Shown here: piece by piece, positions 1-8,393 of the stretch
Layout of the letters: every line of letters starts with the position of its first letter
Numbering within the stretch: the first letter of the stretch is position 1
Origin: JANQHS01 sp965227315
GTDB lineage: Bacteria > Bacteroidota > Bacteroidia > Cytophagales > CCMP332
NCBI GenBank assembly: GCA_965227315.1
Contig: OZ245737.1
Span: forward strand, 434,001-498,000
Direction of reading: 5' to 3'
Length of the DNA stretch: 64,000 nucleotides
Notes under the pieces: model-generated
The model's database searches: none
The model's input: the letters and a program-made list of their open reading frames with translations, nothing else
Told to the model about the DNA's origin: nothing
Program-made: the position numbers and the translations under genes

Positions 1-1035
1 CTGAAAAGAACGACATATAGAAATGGAACGATTGTCCTGTTGCTGAGCCTCATGATGTTTCTCCAGGCTTCCGCTCAGGATGCTCAGTCCTCTCAGATCT
101 ATTCCATGCCCATGCACCTGAATCCTGCTCTGACAGGAAATGAAGAGTTCAGTTCGGGTTATTTTAATTATCGTATCCAGTATCCCGAAGCTACCCACCC
201 CTATTATTCCATGAGGTTTGCAGCGGATTATGCCTTTGCCAAAAAACCAATGGGTGTCGGGGTGATCATGTCGCATGATCGGTCGGGGCCCGGAAACCTT
301 TCCAGAACCTGGATCGGAGGGCTTTACTCCTACCGAATGAAGATCAATAAGGAATGGAGACTCAGAACCGGGGTCAATGCTTCTGCCGTTTTCCAAAGCA
401 GCAATTTTGACAACTACATTTTTGGAGATCAGATTTCCGATAACGGAAACTTCATAGGCGCAAGTCAGGAGAACCTCAGCGGCAAGGAGACCATCATTTA
501 CCCCGATGTTCATTTGGGCGCTTATGCTCATAATGGTGCCGCCTGGTTCGGTTTAACCGTTGAACATATCACTCAGCCAAATCAAAGTTTTATGGACGGG
601 GATTCGAGGCTTCCAAGAAAATATTCTGTTCAGGCCGGATATAAATTTGGTTTCATCAATGCGAATGGAAGGGTATTGAAACAACTCAAGGAGTTTAGCA
701 TTACACCGATGCTACTTTATTGGATGCAATCCAGTTTTCGAAGATTGGAGCTCGGTGCTCATTTCGTATATGAGCCTATTATGCTGGGCTTTTGGTATAG
801 GGGGATACCCATCGGGAAGAACGAATTCGGATATCTAAATCAAGATGCATTGGTATTTCTGTTTGGTATCTATACCAGGGATATCCAATTTGGTTACAGT
901 TATGACTACCTGATCTCACCCCTCGGGCAGGCTCCTGGTGGAGCTCATGAGATCACTTTGAAGATCAATTTTGGATTCTATCGCATGGGACTGCGAAGCA
1001 ATTACAACAAGAGGATTCCCAACCCTCGGCTATAA
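1..1035 (+). CDS. PorP/SprF family type IX secretion membrane protein (5' partial)
   Basis: The reading frame is open from the first base of the window. The first in-frame residues are basic (KR) and are followed by a hydrophobic stretch ending in QASAQ, so this is a signal peptide whose true start probably lies just upstream; a TTG at 40 is a poor alternative. After the signal comes the PorP/SprF signature: DAQSSQIYSMPMHLNPALTG-like opening (reads as 'sqfy..p..lNPAltG') and then a beta-rich body with alternating aromatic strands, ending near residue 345. The family sits in the outer membrane and anchors or assists T9SS-secreted surface proteins such as SprB. It usually follows a gene for a large T9SS substrate, which would be outside the window on the left. 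Family call is firm; its particular partner is unknown. Confidence 0.85.
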   Translation: MKRTTYRNGTIVLLLSLMMFLQASAQDAQSSQIYSMPMHLNPALTGNEEFSSGYFNYRIQYPEATHPYYSMRFAADYAFAKKPMGVGVIMSHDRSGPGNLSRTWIGGLYSYRMKINKEWRLRTGVNASAVFQSSNFDNYIFGDQISDNGNFIGASQENLSGKETIIYPDVHLGAYAHNGAAWFGLTVEHITQPNQSFMDGDSRLPRKYSVQAGYKFGFINANGRVLKQLKEFSITPMLLYWMQSSFRRLELGAHFVYEPIMLGFWYRGIPIGKNEFGYLNQDALVFLFGIYTRDIQFGYSYDYLISPLGQAPGGAHEITLKINFGFYRMGLRSNYNKRIPNPRL

Positions 1036-1070
1036 TCCGTCCATACCCTAATTTGGTCCATTGGATTCGA

Positions 1071-2501
1071 ATGAAAGTTCCTAAACTGGAAAATATCATC
1101 AGTGATTTTCCTCATCTGGAGGTTGTGATCAAAGCGGCGAACAAATCCGGGATACCAACCTACGTGGTGGGTGGGTTTGTACGTGACGTTTTTCTCAAGC
1201 GGGCCAAGGGCGATATTGATTTTGTATGTGTGGGAGATGGGATAGCTCTGGCAAGAGAGACAGCCGCGTTGATCTCAGCAAAAAAAAAGGTCCAGATCTT
1301 CAAGAAATACGGAACCGCCCATATCTCGGATAAGGGTGTGGATCTCGAATTCGTTGGTGCGAGGAAAGAATCCTATTCCAAAGATTCGAGGAATCCCGAC
1401 GTAGAACCCGGAACTCTTGACGACGATCTCAGTCGAAGAGATTTCACGATCAATGCAATGTCCTATAGTCTTAACCGGGATGACTTCGGAGCCTTCCTGG
1501 ATCCCTTTGAGGGCCTGAGTGACCTTGATAAGAAATTGATCAAGACACCTCTGGATCCGGACACCACTTTTTCCGATGATCCGCTTCGGATGATGCGCGC
1601 GATCAGGTTTGCCACGCAACTGGAATTCGATATTGCACCGGAAACCTTTGATTCAATTAGCAGGAATAGCGAGAGAATAAGGATCATTTCAAGAGAGAGG
1701 ATCACCTCAGAATTGAATAAGATCATCGCCTCAAAGCTTCCCTCCTATGGTTTTAAATTGCTTTTCGCCTCCGGCCTGTTGCAGGAGATCTTTCCCGAAG
1801 TATCGGATCTTCATGGGGTCGAGATCAGAAACAAGCAGGCTCACAAGGATAATTTTTACCATACGCTAAAGGTCCTGGATAATATTTCAGAAAAAACTGA
1901 CGACCTGTGGTTGCGATGGTCCGCTTTGCTGCATGACATTGCAAAACCCGCCACAAAAAGATTTGATCCAAAGGCAGGCTGGACCTTTCATGGCCATGAG
2001 GACAAAGGCGCGAGGATGGTTCCCGGTATCTTCAGGAAATTAAAGCTTCCGCTTGATGAGCGAATGAAGTATGTTCAGAAACTTGTGAGGCTACACCTAC
2101 GTCCAATCCCACTGGTTAGGGAAGATATCACCGATTCAGCCCTGAGAAGATTGCTATTCGAAGCAGGTGACGATATCGAAGACCTACTGACTCTTTGCCG
2201 GGCGGATATCACGTCGAAGAACGAAAAAAAGGTCAAGACCTATTTGAGGAACTTTGACAAGGTTGAAGAGAAACTCAGGGAAATAGAGGAAAAAGACAAG
2301 TTGAGAAATTTCCAACCCCCGATCTCAGGAAACGAGATCATGGAGATGTTCAGCCTTCCACCCAACAAAATAGTAGGAGACTTAAAAAATGGTATCCGAA
2401 ACGCTATTTTAGAGGGTGAAATTGGAAACAATTATGATGAAGCCTTCCGCTTTCTTGTTAAACTGGCTGATGAGAAAGGATTGAAGCCTTCAAAAAATTA
2501 A
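1071..2501 (+). CDS. cca: CCA tRNA nucleotidyltransferase (polyA polymerase family, HD domain)
   Basis: 476 residues. It adds or repairs the 3' CCA of tRNAs in the cytoplasm. The N-terminal nucleotidyltransferase head has YVVGGFVRD (residues about 31-39) and the metal-binding DID (48-50). An RRDFTINAM motif follows at about 127-135, the family hallmark of the head domain, and RMMRAIRFATQL marks the neck. A C-terminal HD phosphohydrolase domain is visible (LLHDIAKP, then HGHEDKGARM). I chose the ATG at 1071 because the upstream TTG at 1053 would add six non-conserved residues and a gap of 17-35 nt to porP is normal here. It sits 7 nt before the next gene, so cotranscription is likely. This is the bacterial HD-containing class. 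Confidence 0.93.
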   Translation: MKVPKLENIISDFPHLEVVIKAANKSGIPTYVVGGFVRDVFLKRAKGDIDFVCVGDGIALARETAALISAKKKVQIFKKYGTAHISDKGVDLEFVGARKESYSKDSRNPDVEPGTLDDDLSRRDFTINAMSYSLNRDDFGAFLDPFEGLSDLDKKLIKTPLDPDTTFSDDPLRMMRAIRFATQLEFDIAPETFDSISRNSERIRIISRERITSELNKIIASKLPSYGFKLLFASGLLQEIFPEVSDLHGVEIRNKQAHKDNFYHTLKVLDNISEKTDDLWLRWSALLHDIAKPATKRFDPKAGWTFHGHEDKGARMVPGIFRKLKLPLDERMKYVQKLVRLHLRPIPLVREDITDSALRRLLFEAGDDIEDLLTLCRADITSKNEKKVKTYLRNFDKVEEKLREIEEKDKLRNFQPPISGNEIMEMFSLPPNKIVGDLKNGIRNAILEGEIGNNYDEAFRFLVKLADEKGLKPSKN

Positions 2502-2508
2502 ACGCCGT

Positions 2509-3264
2509 ATGAGAAATTTATTTACCTGTCTGATCGCCATTGCGCTTTCATTTACCGCCTTTGGGCAAAAGAAAAAAACCTCCACCGAGCCTACTTCTTC
2601 CTCCAAGCCCAGCTCCGCAAGCGAACAACTTTCAATAGAAAAAAGAATCATCAGAAACGCCCTGAAATATCAGGATCCCGGGCCGGTAGCAAACAGCTAT
2701 TATAACATTTTGGCCATCTACCCCGATTCGACAAATTACCTTGACTCTTTGGCTTTTCTTTATTTCCAGGTGGGAATGAACCAACAATGCATCCTGGTTT
2801 CTTCAGCCATACTTAAAGAAAGGCCCAGCAGTATAGGCATACTTGAGCTAAAAGCCGTTTCTGAAAAGAACCTCGGTTTGATCAAAATGGCTCTTGAGGA
2901 TTTTGAAAAACTCTATCCAAATACGAATAGCATCCAACACCTGTACCAGATCGCTTCCCTTCAGTATGACCTGAAAAGACTTGGAGAATGTCAGATCACT
3001 ATCCAGGCCATCATGCAGCGCGAAGACCTGAAAGATGCTAAGGTGACTGTATTCTATGGCCAAGGCCAATCTCAGAATGTTCCTATGGAAGCCGCAGTCT
3101 ACAATATGGAAGGTGTGATCCTAATGAACCTGAACGAGGATGATAAAGCACTGGAAATGTTCGATAGATCCTCAGAGCTTGATCCCGAATTTCTCCTTCC
3201 GATCAACAACAAAAAAGCTCTGGAGAAGAAGCAAGAAGCCTCCAAAGGAGGCGGCGGAAAATAA
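2509..3264 (+). CDS. secreted tetratricopeptide-repeat protein
   Basis: 251 residues. An N-terminal signal peptide (MRNLFTCLIAIALSFTAFG) is followed by a Ser/Thr/Lys-rich linker and then TPR-like helical pairs from about residue 45 to 240. The last repeat is the clearest: NMEGVILMNLNEDDKALEMFDRSSELDPEF. The tail is Gly-rich (GGGGK). TPR proteins in the periplasm usually scaffold protein complexes; no specific function can be assigned. It starts 7 nt after cca, and the sigma-factor gene follows 44 nt downstream, so it is probably part of the same transcript. Confidence 0.75.
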   Translation: MRNLFTCLIAIALSFTAFGQKKKTSTEPTSSSKPSSASEQLSIEKRIIRNALKYQDPGPVANSYYNILAIYPDSTNYLDSLAFLYFQVGMNQQCILVSSAILKERPSSIGILELKAVSEKNLGLIKMALEDFEKLYPNTNSIQHLYQIASLQYDLKRLGECQITIQAIMQREDLKDAKVTVFYGQGQSQNVPMEAAVYNMEGVILMNLNEDDKALEMFDRSSELDPEFLLPINNKKALEKKQEASKGGGGK

Positions 3265-3308
3265 TTCCCGTTCTTATGCAACCCTTTTAAGATTCACAGG
3301 TCTTTTCG

Positions 3309-3866
3309 ATGGTGATCCCTGATACACAGATCCATCGGGAAAAAGACCTGATCAACAGGTGCGTTCAGGGTGAACGAGTAGCCCAATACGAGTTGTATGG
3401 GCTCTATTCCAAGGCCATGCTGAATACCAGTTACAGAATTTTAAAAGATCAATCACTCGCAGAAGACGCATTGCAGGATTCCTTTCTTGAGGTCTTTAAA
3501 AAGATCAGGTCCTTTAGAGGTGAGTCTACTGTAGGTGCCTGGATCAAAAGGATCGTAGTCAATAAGTCGATCAATCTGCTCAACAAGGAAAAGCCATTTG
3601 AGGAACTCGGGGGTTCGGAGGAAGAAAGCCTGTTGGCCGAAGAGCATTCCGACCCGGAATTCACCTCCGAACAGATCAACACAGCCGTATTGGGACTACC
3701 AAAAGGCTTTAGAACAGTTTTTTCCTTATACCTACTGGAAGGGTATGACCACAAGGAGATCAGTGAGATCCTTGGGGTTTCAGAGTCAACATCTAAGAGT
3801 CAATACAAAAGAGCAAAGGACAAAGTCAAGGAAAGCCTCATCAAAATGGCGAAGGACCATGGATAA
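3309..3866 (+). CDS. ECF-type RNA polymerase sigma factor
   Basis: 185 residues. Sigma region 2 lies at about residues 20-85 (YELYGLYSKAMLNTSYRILK, then AEDALQDSFLEVFKKI, the -10 recognition helix). Region 4 lies at about 120-175 (LPKGFRTVFSLYLLEGYDHK followed by the helix-turn-helix EISEILGVSESTSKSQYKRA). There is no region 1.1 or region 3, which defines the ECF class. The next gene encodes a single-pass membrane protein and overlaps it by 8 nt, the usual arrangement for an ECF sigma and its membrane anti-sigma. This class is common in Bacteroidota next to DUF4097 proteins. The inducing signal cannot be read from the sequence. Confidence 0.92.
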   Translation: MVIPDTQIHREKDLINRCVQGERVAQYELYGLYSKAMLNTSYRILKDQSLAEDALQDSFLEVFKKIRSFRGESTVGAWIKRIVVNKSINLLNKEKPFEELGGSEEESLLAEEHSDPEFTSEQINTAVLGLPKGFRTVFSLYLLEGYDHKEISEILGVSESTSKSQYKRAKDKVKESLIKMAKDHG

Positions 3867-4392
3867 TTTTGAAAAAAGGATATTGAACAAAAGGAGGGAA
3901 ATGGATCGCTTGGATCCTGCACCCCGCATATGGGAAGGTATAGAGGAAGAACTGGAAAACAACGGCAAACAACGGTTTCTAAGCTTTTCGTTTGCCTTGA
4001 AGATCGCTGCTGCCCTTTCGGGGATCATATTCGTTTTCTGGCTTGGATTCATTGCCGGTGGAAACGGAGAAGAACAACAGCAGGCGGTTATTCCTGAACA
4101 ATACCATGAAGCGGAGCAATTCTACCTCGGAAAAATAGAAAGCAGCAAAGCCATGGTTCTTTCATACGAACTGGATGAAGATCTGGACTATACCTTCAAA
4201 AAGGATCTCATGCAGCTCGATTCCATCTATATTCAGTTAAAGAATCTTCTGATCAAGAAAGGTCCTCAGCCGAGATTGATGGAAAATATGATCCTTAACC
4301 TTCAAAAACAGTCAAAGCTACTAGAGCTTCAATTGGAAATCATCGATAAACAAAAAAAGAGAGGTCATGAAAAACAACAAATTAGCGCTTAG
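3859..4392 (+). CDS. single-pass membrane protein, probable anti-sigma factor
   Basis: 177 residues from the ATG at 3859, which overlaps the sigma gene by 8 nt (ATGG...TAA). The frame stays open further upstream, but that part is antisense-free sigma coding in another frame, so I reject it. A charged N-terminal cytoplasmic part of about 45 residues contains MDRLDPAPRIWEGIEEEL. A single transmembrane helix follows (IAAALSGIIFVFWLGFIAGG, about residues 51-70), then a helical, Lys/Gln-rich extracytoplasmic part. Topology and position fit an anti-sigma factor, but no zinc-binding anti-sigma motif is present, so the role is inferred from context. Confidence 0.72.
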   Translation: MDNFEKRILNKRREMDRLDPAPRIWEGIEEELENNGKQRFLSFSFALKIAAALSGIIFVFWLGFIAGGNGEEQQQAVIPEQYHEAEQFYLGKIESSKAMVLSYELDEDLDYTFKKDLMQLDSIYIQLKNLLIKKGPQPRLMENMILNLQKQSKLLELQLEIIDKQKKRGHEKQQISA

Positions 4393-5440
4393 CCTTATCC
4401 TGTCATTGATTTTAGCGGGATCGGCATTTGCCGGAACAAGGAGTTCCTCCTATGAGGAAAACAAGGTGATCACCAAGGAATTCCCTCTGAAAAAGGGAGA
4501 ATCCCTCAAGGTGAGTAATGAGTTTGGGAAGATCCATTTTGAGAATTGGGACCAGCAAAAGGTTTCTTTTGAGATCAATATCGTGATCGTTAACAACAGC
4601 GAAAAGAAGGCAAAGAGTATTGCCGAAAGCATTGAACCCAGGTTCAGCCAAACCGCAGGAAAGGGAGTGGTCTGTGATGTTTCTATACCGGGCAAGATCA
4701 ATTATGGTAACAATGAAAGCATTGAGGTCAACGTCGATGTAAAAATGCCCAAAGGGGTCTCCCTGGATGTTTCCAATTCATTCGGCGATATATACCTGCC
4801 GGACCTTGAAGGAGACCTGGACCTAAAGATCCAATATGGAGAATTGCAGGCCGGGAATCTAAGAGGATCAAAAAACAAACTGGATATTTCCTTTGGAGGA
4901 GCCGATGCGGGCTCGGTTAACAATGGCGACGTCACCATTTCTTATTCGGATTTTGAATTAGGATCCTGTGATAAGCTTCTACTCAATTCACAGTTTTCCC
5001 AGGGGGAAGCCAAGAACGTGAAGGAACTTGAAGCCAGGGTTACATATGGAGAGTTTGAGGCTGATGATGTTGAAGAGTTGAAAGGAGATTTTGAATTCTC
5101 AAGTGTGGAGATCGAAAGTATCGCTGAGTCTGCCCTGTTCAAATCATTTTACGGTGATGGCGTGGAGATCGGAACGATCAGGAAGGATTTCAAAAAAATA
5201 GACGTCACGGCTCAATTTGCTTCTGTGGAGCTGAATTTTGAGTCGGGTGCATCGTTCAAGCTGGAAGCGAAGATCGATTTTGGCGATTTGGACTATGACA
5301 AAGACGATTTCAAAAAGATCTGGGAGGATAAGGCCGAATATGTACCAAGTGCCACCTATAAAGGAATTTATGGCAATGCTGACAATCCTTCATCGGAGGT
5401 TACGATAAGAGCTGAATACGGCGACATTGAGATCAACTAA
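4367..5440 (+). CDS. DUF4097-like secreted beta-helix protein
   Basis: 357 residues with a clear signal peptide (MKNNKLALSLILSLILAGSAFAG). The mature part is a series of short beta repeats of the form 'vsnsFGdiyl..legdldlkiqYGel.ag.l.g', characteristic of DUF4097/head-GIN-type putative adhesins that fold as a beta-helix. It overlaps the membrane-protein gene by 26 nt, and a strong terminator begins 16 nt after its stop, so it is the last gene of the sigma operon. In this phylum such genes often sit behind an ECF sigma/anti-sigma pair and are presumed regulon members or sensors; the biochemical role is unknown. A second protein of similar style is encoded at 17221-18090. Confidence 0.75.
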   Translation: MKNNKLALSLILSLILAGSAFAGTRSSSYEENKVITKEFPLKKGESLKVSNEFGKIHFENWDQQKVSFEINIVIVNNSEKKAKSIAESIEPRFSQTAGKGVVCDVSIPGKINYGNNESIEVNVDVKMPKGVSLDVSNSFGDIYLPDLEGDLDLKIQYGELQAGNLRGSKNKLDISFGGADAGSVNNGDVTISYSDFELGSCDKLLLNSQFSQGEAKNVKELEARVTYGEFEADDVEELKGDFEFSSVEIESIAESALFKSFYGDGVEIGTIRKDFKKIDVTAQFASVELNFESGASFKLEAKIDFGDLDYDKDDFKKIWEDKAEYVPSATYKGIYGNADNPSSEVTIRAEYGDIEIN

Positions 5441-5456
5441 TTAATTTTCCCAAAAG

Positions 5457-5483
5457 CCCTTTCAAATCCTGAAAGGGTTTTTT
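5457..5483 (+). terminator. intrinsic terminator of the sigma-factor operon
   Basis: The stem CCCTTTCA (5457-5464) pairs perfectly with TGAAAGGG (5470-5477) around a 5-nt loop and is followed by TTTTTTA. It lies 16 nt after the DUF4097-like gene. The U-tract ends only about 9 nt before the GTG start of the next gene, so that gene needs its own start point or read-through. Confidence 0.92.
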
Positions 5484-5492
5484 ATTTGTCCC

Positions 5493-6383
5493 GTGATCAG
5501 TGTTCTAATCCCCTGCTATAACGAGGACCCCTCCCCGCTTTGCCATAAGATCCTTGAAATAGGAAAAAATATCGACGGCCTGGAGATCATCGTAGGAGAT
5601 GATCATAGTCACAATCCCGTGCAACTTTCCTCCGGACTTGAAAGCGTAAGAATTCAAAGAAACACGCAAAACCTTGGGTACAATAAGAACAGGAATGAAC
5701 TGGCCAGATCCTCGACAAACGATAAGGTCCTCTTTCTCGATGCCGATGTCATGCCCAGGAGCAAGGATTTTCTGGAAAAACACCTGGAAGCATTGGATAC
5801 CTGGCCTGATAAGATCATCTGTGGGGGAATATATTATGGGGATAAGCCCACTCAAGCCGAGCTACATCTAAAATGGCTTCATGGTAAATACCGTGAGGGC
5901 CTGAATGCAGAACTCAGAAAGAAAAACCCCGGAAGAGCTTTTCATGCGGGGAACTTCTCATCAGCAAAGCAGGTTTTCCTGGATCACTCCTTCCCTGAAA
6001 AAGACAAGGCATATGGCTATAATGACACGGTCTATGGTTTGATCCTTGACAAGAAGGGATTGCTCGTCCATATCGATGATCCTGTCGAGAACCTTGGTTT
6101 GATTCCCGTTGAAAAATTCCTGTTGAAAGCGGAACTAGCGGCTCAAAACCTCAAAAAAATGGAAAGAGATCCCAAACTCTCTCCCTTCCTCAAGGAGATC
6201 AGACTGTACAAGGCGGTGGCTAGACTACGGGACTCGGGTATGGATAAAATGGCCCTTTGGTGGTTAGAAAAAAGGAAGAGCAAGCTACTGAAGAAACTAC
6301 ATTCCGAAAGTCCCAGCCTGAGGGCCTTCGATCTTTACAGATTGTTTTTGACCCTGCAGGCTTTTCAAAATAAAGACTCGTAG
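5493..6383 (+). CDS. family 2 glycosyltransferase
   Basis: 296 residues. The GT-A fold starts immediately at the N-terminus (ISVLIPCYNEDPSPL), followed by IVGDDHS (donor-binding DD) and KVLFLDADVMP (the DxD-like DAD, about residue 80). A central segment AFHAGNFSSAKQVFLDHSFPE resembles the acceptor region of GT2 enzymes. I keep the GTG at 5493 as start because the core fold begins there and no ATG exists before the DAD motif. Probable role: sugar transfer in cell-surface glycan synthesis; substrate unknown. It converges with the GT4 gene and the two coding regions overlap by 19 nt at their 3' ends. Confidence 0.85.
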   Translation: MISVLIPCYNEDPSPLCHKILEIGKNIDGLEIIVGDDHSHNPVQLSSGLESVRIQRNTQNLGYNKNRNELARSSTNDKVLFLDADVMPRSKDFLEKHLEALDTWPDKIICGGIYYGDKPTQAELHLKWLHGKYREGLNAELRKKNPGRAFHAGNFSSAKQVFLDHSFPEKDKAYGYNDTVYGLILDKKGLLVHIDDPVENLGLIPVEKFLLKAELAAQNLKKMERDPKLSPFLKEIRLYKAVARLRDSGMDKMALWWLEKRKSKLLKKLHSESPSLRAFDLYRLFLTLQAFQNKDS

Positions 6384-7465
6384 AGACTGAGTAATTCGAT
6401 CTCCTCGGACTCCCAATTGAATACCTTGGAAGCCTGCCGGGCCTGATACTGAAGCTTTGCATAAGCCTGTTGATCGGCTTCCATCTTTTCGATGGCTTTT
6501 TGCAGTTCCTCAACCGTATTGGATTCGAGAAACAAGCTGCAGTCAAACCTTTCGCAGATCCTTTTGTACTCAGGAAGGTTGGAATTAACCTGAGGTATAC
6601 CCGCCTGCAGGTAATCAAAGAACTTATTGGCCAATGAGTAATGGTAACTGAGCCCCTCCCCATCCACGATATTCAGGCCTGCGAAAGCCAAGCTGGTAAG
6701 AGATTTGAGCTTTTTTGGCTCAATCCGGCCAAGCATTTCCACCTTATCCTCCATTCCATGTTCGCGGATCAGGTCTTTGAGCACTGACTCCCTTGGTCCA
6801 ACTCCGGCGATCAGCAGTTTTTTCCCAGAAACAGAAAACGCCCGGACAATTTCTTCAAGACCCCTACCCTTATTCAGATATCCCTGGTAAATCCAAAAAG
6901 AACCCTTTTCATAGGGCCATTCGGTATCTTCATCGGCGGCATCCTTTTTGGGCAGATTCCTGACCAGGCCAAAGTGAATATGGAAACGATCACCCATGAT
7001 CTCGGCCAGCCCGGGACTTACCGTATATGCCAGATCCACCCTTGGAATATACCTTTTCTCCACCCAACTCCAGACAGTTTTGACAAACTTCCTCCCCTGG
7101 ACACCGGATGTCTCAGAAAAATACTCGTGACCATCAAATATAATTTTCACGCCCTTCCTCCTGGCGGCATAAAAACCTGGCATGATCGTATCTGCATCGC
7201 AAGCGCAAATGGCATCCATGCTCTGCCTGATCAAATAGAAAAAAAGCTGAAGTTGCACATCGAGGTAAAAGAGAAAACCGCGGGAAAAGCGCTTTTTAAG
7301 AATATGCGCTTCGATGCCAGGAAGGATTTCAAATGTGCGGGGTTCACCAAAGCCGATCAGCATCACCTGGTACCCCGCTTTATGGAGGGATCGGGAAATT
7401 CTTAGAACCCGCTGATCTGTTTTCAGATCATTGGTTACGGTAATGATGATCTTTTTGGAGGCCAA
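6365..7465 (-). CDS. family 4 (GT-B) glycosyltransferase
   Basis: 366 residues. The N-terminal Rossmann half opens with KKIIITVTNDLKTDQRVLRI, a typical GT-B start. The C-terminal donor-binding half shows WIYQGYLNKGRGLEEIVRAF, then GVGPRESVLKDLI, and GLSYHYSLANKFFDYLQAGIP with the E/D...N-K-x-F-D-Y-L-x-A-G-x-P pattern that holds the nucleotide sugar. The start is a TTG at 7465, 3 nt after the ftsE stop; no suitable ATG is near. It is the last gene of the tal-ftsE operon and overlaps the convergent GT2 gene. It probably acts in the cytoplasm on a surface glycan; sugar and acceptor are not evident. Confidence 0.87.
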   Translation of the reverse strand: MASKKIIITVTNDLKTDQRVLRISRSLHKAGYQVMLIGFGEPRTFEILPGIEAHILKKRFSRGFLFYLDVQLQLFFYLIRQSMDAICACDADTIMPGFYAARRKGVKIIFDGHEYFSETSGVQGRKFVKTVWSWVEKRYIPRVDLAYTVSPGLAEIMGDRFHIHFGLVRNLPKKDAADEDTEWPYEKGSFWIYQGYLNKGRGLEEIVRAFSVSGKKLLIAGVGPRESVLKDLIREHGMEDKVEMLGRIEPKKLKSLTSLAFAGLNIVDGEGLSYHYSLANKFFDYLQAGIPQVNSNLPEYKRICERFDCSLFLESNTVEELQKAIEKMEADQQAYAKLQYQARQASKVFNWESEEIELLSLYESLF

Positions 7466-7468
7466 GGT

Positions 7469-8185
7469 CTAATAATACCAAACGTCCCGGAGACTGAATT
7501 CTTCTTTCTCCGAGTCAAGGATCTTATGCTTGGAACATTTCAATACCCTCGCCGGGTTGTTCTCCAGAAAGCTATGATTATGGGTGGCCATGAGCACGGC
7601 CGTTCCGCTTTTGTTGATATCGAAAAAAAGTTTCAGGATCCCGTCAGCCACTTCCGGATCAAGGTTTCCCGTCGGTTCATCGGCAAGGATCAATTGCGGA
7701 TCATTGATAAGCGCTCTGGCGATGGCAACCCTTTGCTGTTCACCACCGGAAAGCTGATGAGGCATCTTTCCATCCACAGACCCCAGGCCTACTTTCATCA
7801 GGACTTCGGTCATTTTCGCTCTCATCTTGCCTTTGTCCTTCCAACCGGTGGCTTTCATAACGAAGAAAAGGTTCTCCGCTACCGAACGATCCATCAGCAA
7901 TTGAAAATCCTGAAAAATGATCCCCAGCTTTCTTCTGAGCATGGGTACATCCTTCCTTCTGATATGATCGATATTGAAACCCGCTACGGATATGTCTCCC
8001 GAGTTGGGCGGAAGATCCGCATAAAGAGTCTTCAGCAGGGAGCTCTTGCCACTTCCTGTACGGCCAATCAAATAGGCGAATTCGCCCTTTTTCAATTGAA
8101 AGGAAATATCCTCAAGCACGATCTGCTCATCCTGGGCAATATTGGCATGCTGAATATCAAGAACATGAATGCTATCCTCAATCAT
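7469..8185 (-). CDS. ftsE: FtsE-like ABC transporter ATP-binding protein
   Basis: 238 residues, a single ABC ATPase domain. Walker A is GRTGSGKSS (about 40-48), the signature is LSGGEQQRVAIARAL, Walker B is LILADEPTG, and an H-loop MATHNHSFL follows. The LADEPTGNLDPEV stretch and overall length match FtsE, which with the membrane partner FtsX controls peptidoglycan hydrolases at the septum. It overlaps the upstream 69-aa gene by 8 nt and ends 3 nt before the GT4 start. No ftsX is adjacent; in Bacteroidota the two genes are often separate. A lipoprotein-release (LolD-like) ATPase is the main alternative. Confidence 0.82.
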   Translation of the reverse strand: MIEDSIHVLDIQHANIAQDEQIVLEDISFQLKKGEFAYLIGRTGSGKSSLLKTLYADLPPNSGDISVAGFNIDHIRRKDVPMLRRKLGIIFQDFQLLMDRSVAENLFFVMKATGWKDKGKMRAKMTEVLMKVGLGSVDGKMPHQLSGGEQQRVAIARALINDPQLILADEPTGNLDPEVADGILKLFFDINKSGTAVLMATHNHSFLENNPARVLKCSKHKILDSEKEEFSLRDVWYY

Positions 8186-8387
8186 AGAAATCGAGTTTCT
8201 TCACTTTTCCGAAAGGAAGGGCCTCGATGATCTTCGCCAGCTCTTCTTCCTTTCCATCAAGTCCGTACTTCTCCAGTTTCGTCAGGGGTCGATCTGCTCT
8301 GAAATAGGCGATCAAGGTAAAATGATCATCCCTAAGTTGAATGTAATCAGGGATCTTGGCTTTTCCTTTGACTTTGAAGATATACAA
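8178..8387 (-). CDS. 69-residue uncharacterised protein
   Basis: A small acidic/basic mixed protein with no signal peptide or membrane segment. It reads as one alpha/beta unit: MYIFKVKGKAKIPDYIQLRD, a DDHFTLIAYFRADRPL strand pair and a helix EEELAKIIEALPFGKVKKL. The start is a TTG 6 nt after the transaldolase stop, and the 3' end overlaps ftsE by 8 nt. The tight packing on both sides argues strongly that it is real and co-translated. I do not recognise a named family. Function unknown. Confidence 0.72.
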   Translation of the reverse strand: MYIFKVKGKAKIPDYIQLRDDHFTLIAYFRADRPLTKLEKYGLDGKEEELAKIIEALPFGKVKKLDFYD

Positions 8388-8393
8388 GGTGTT

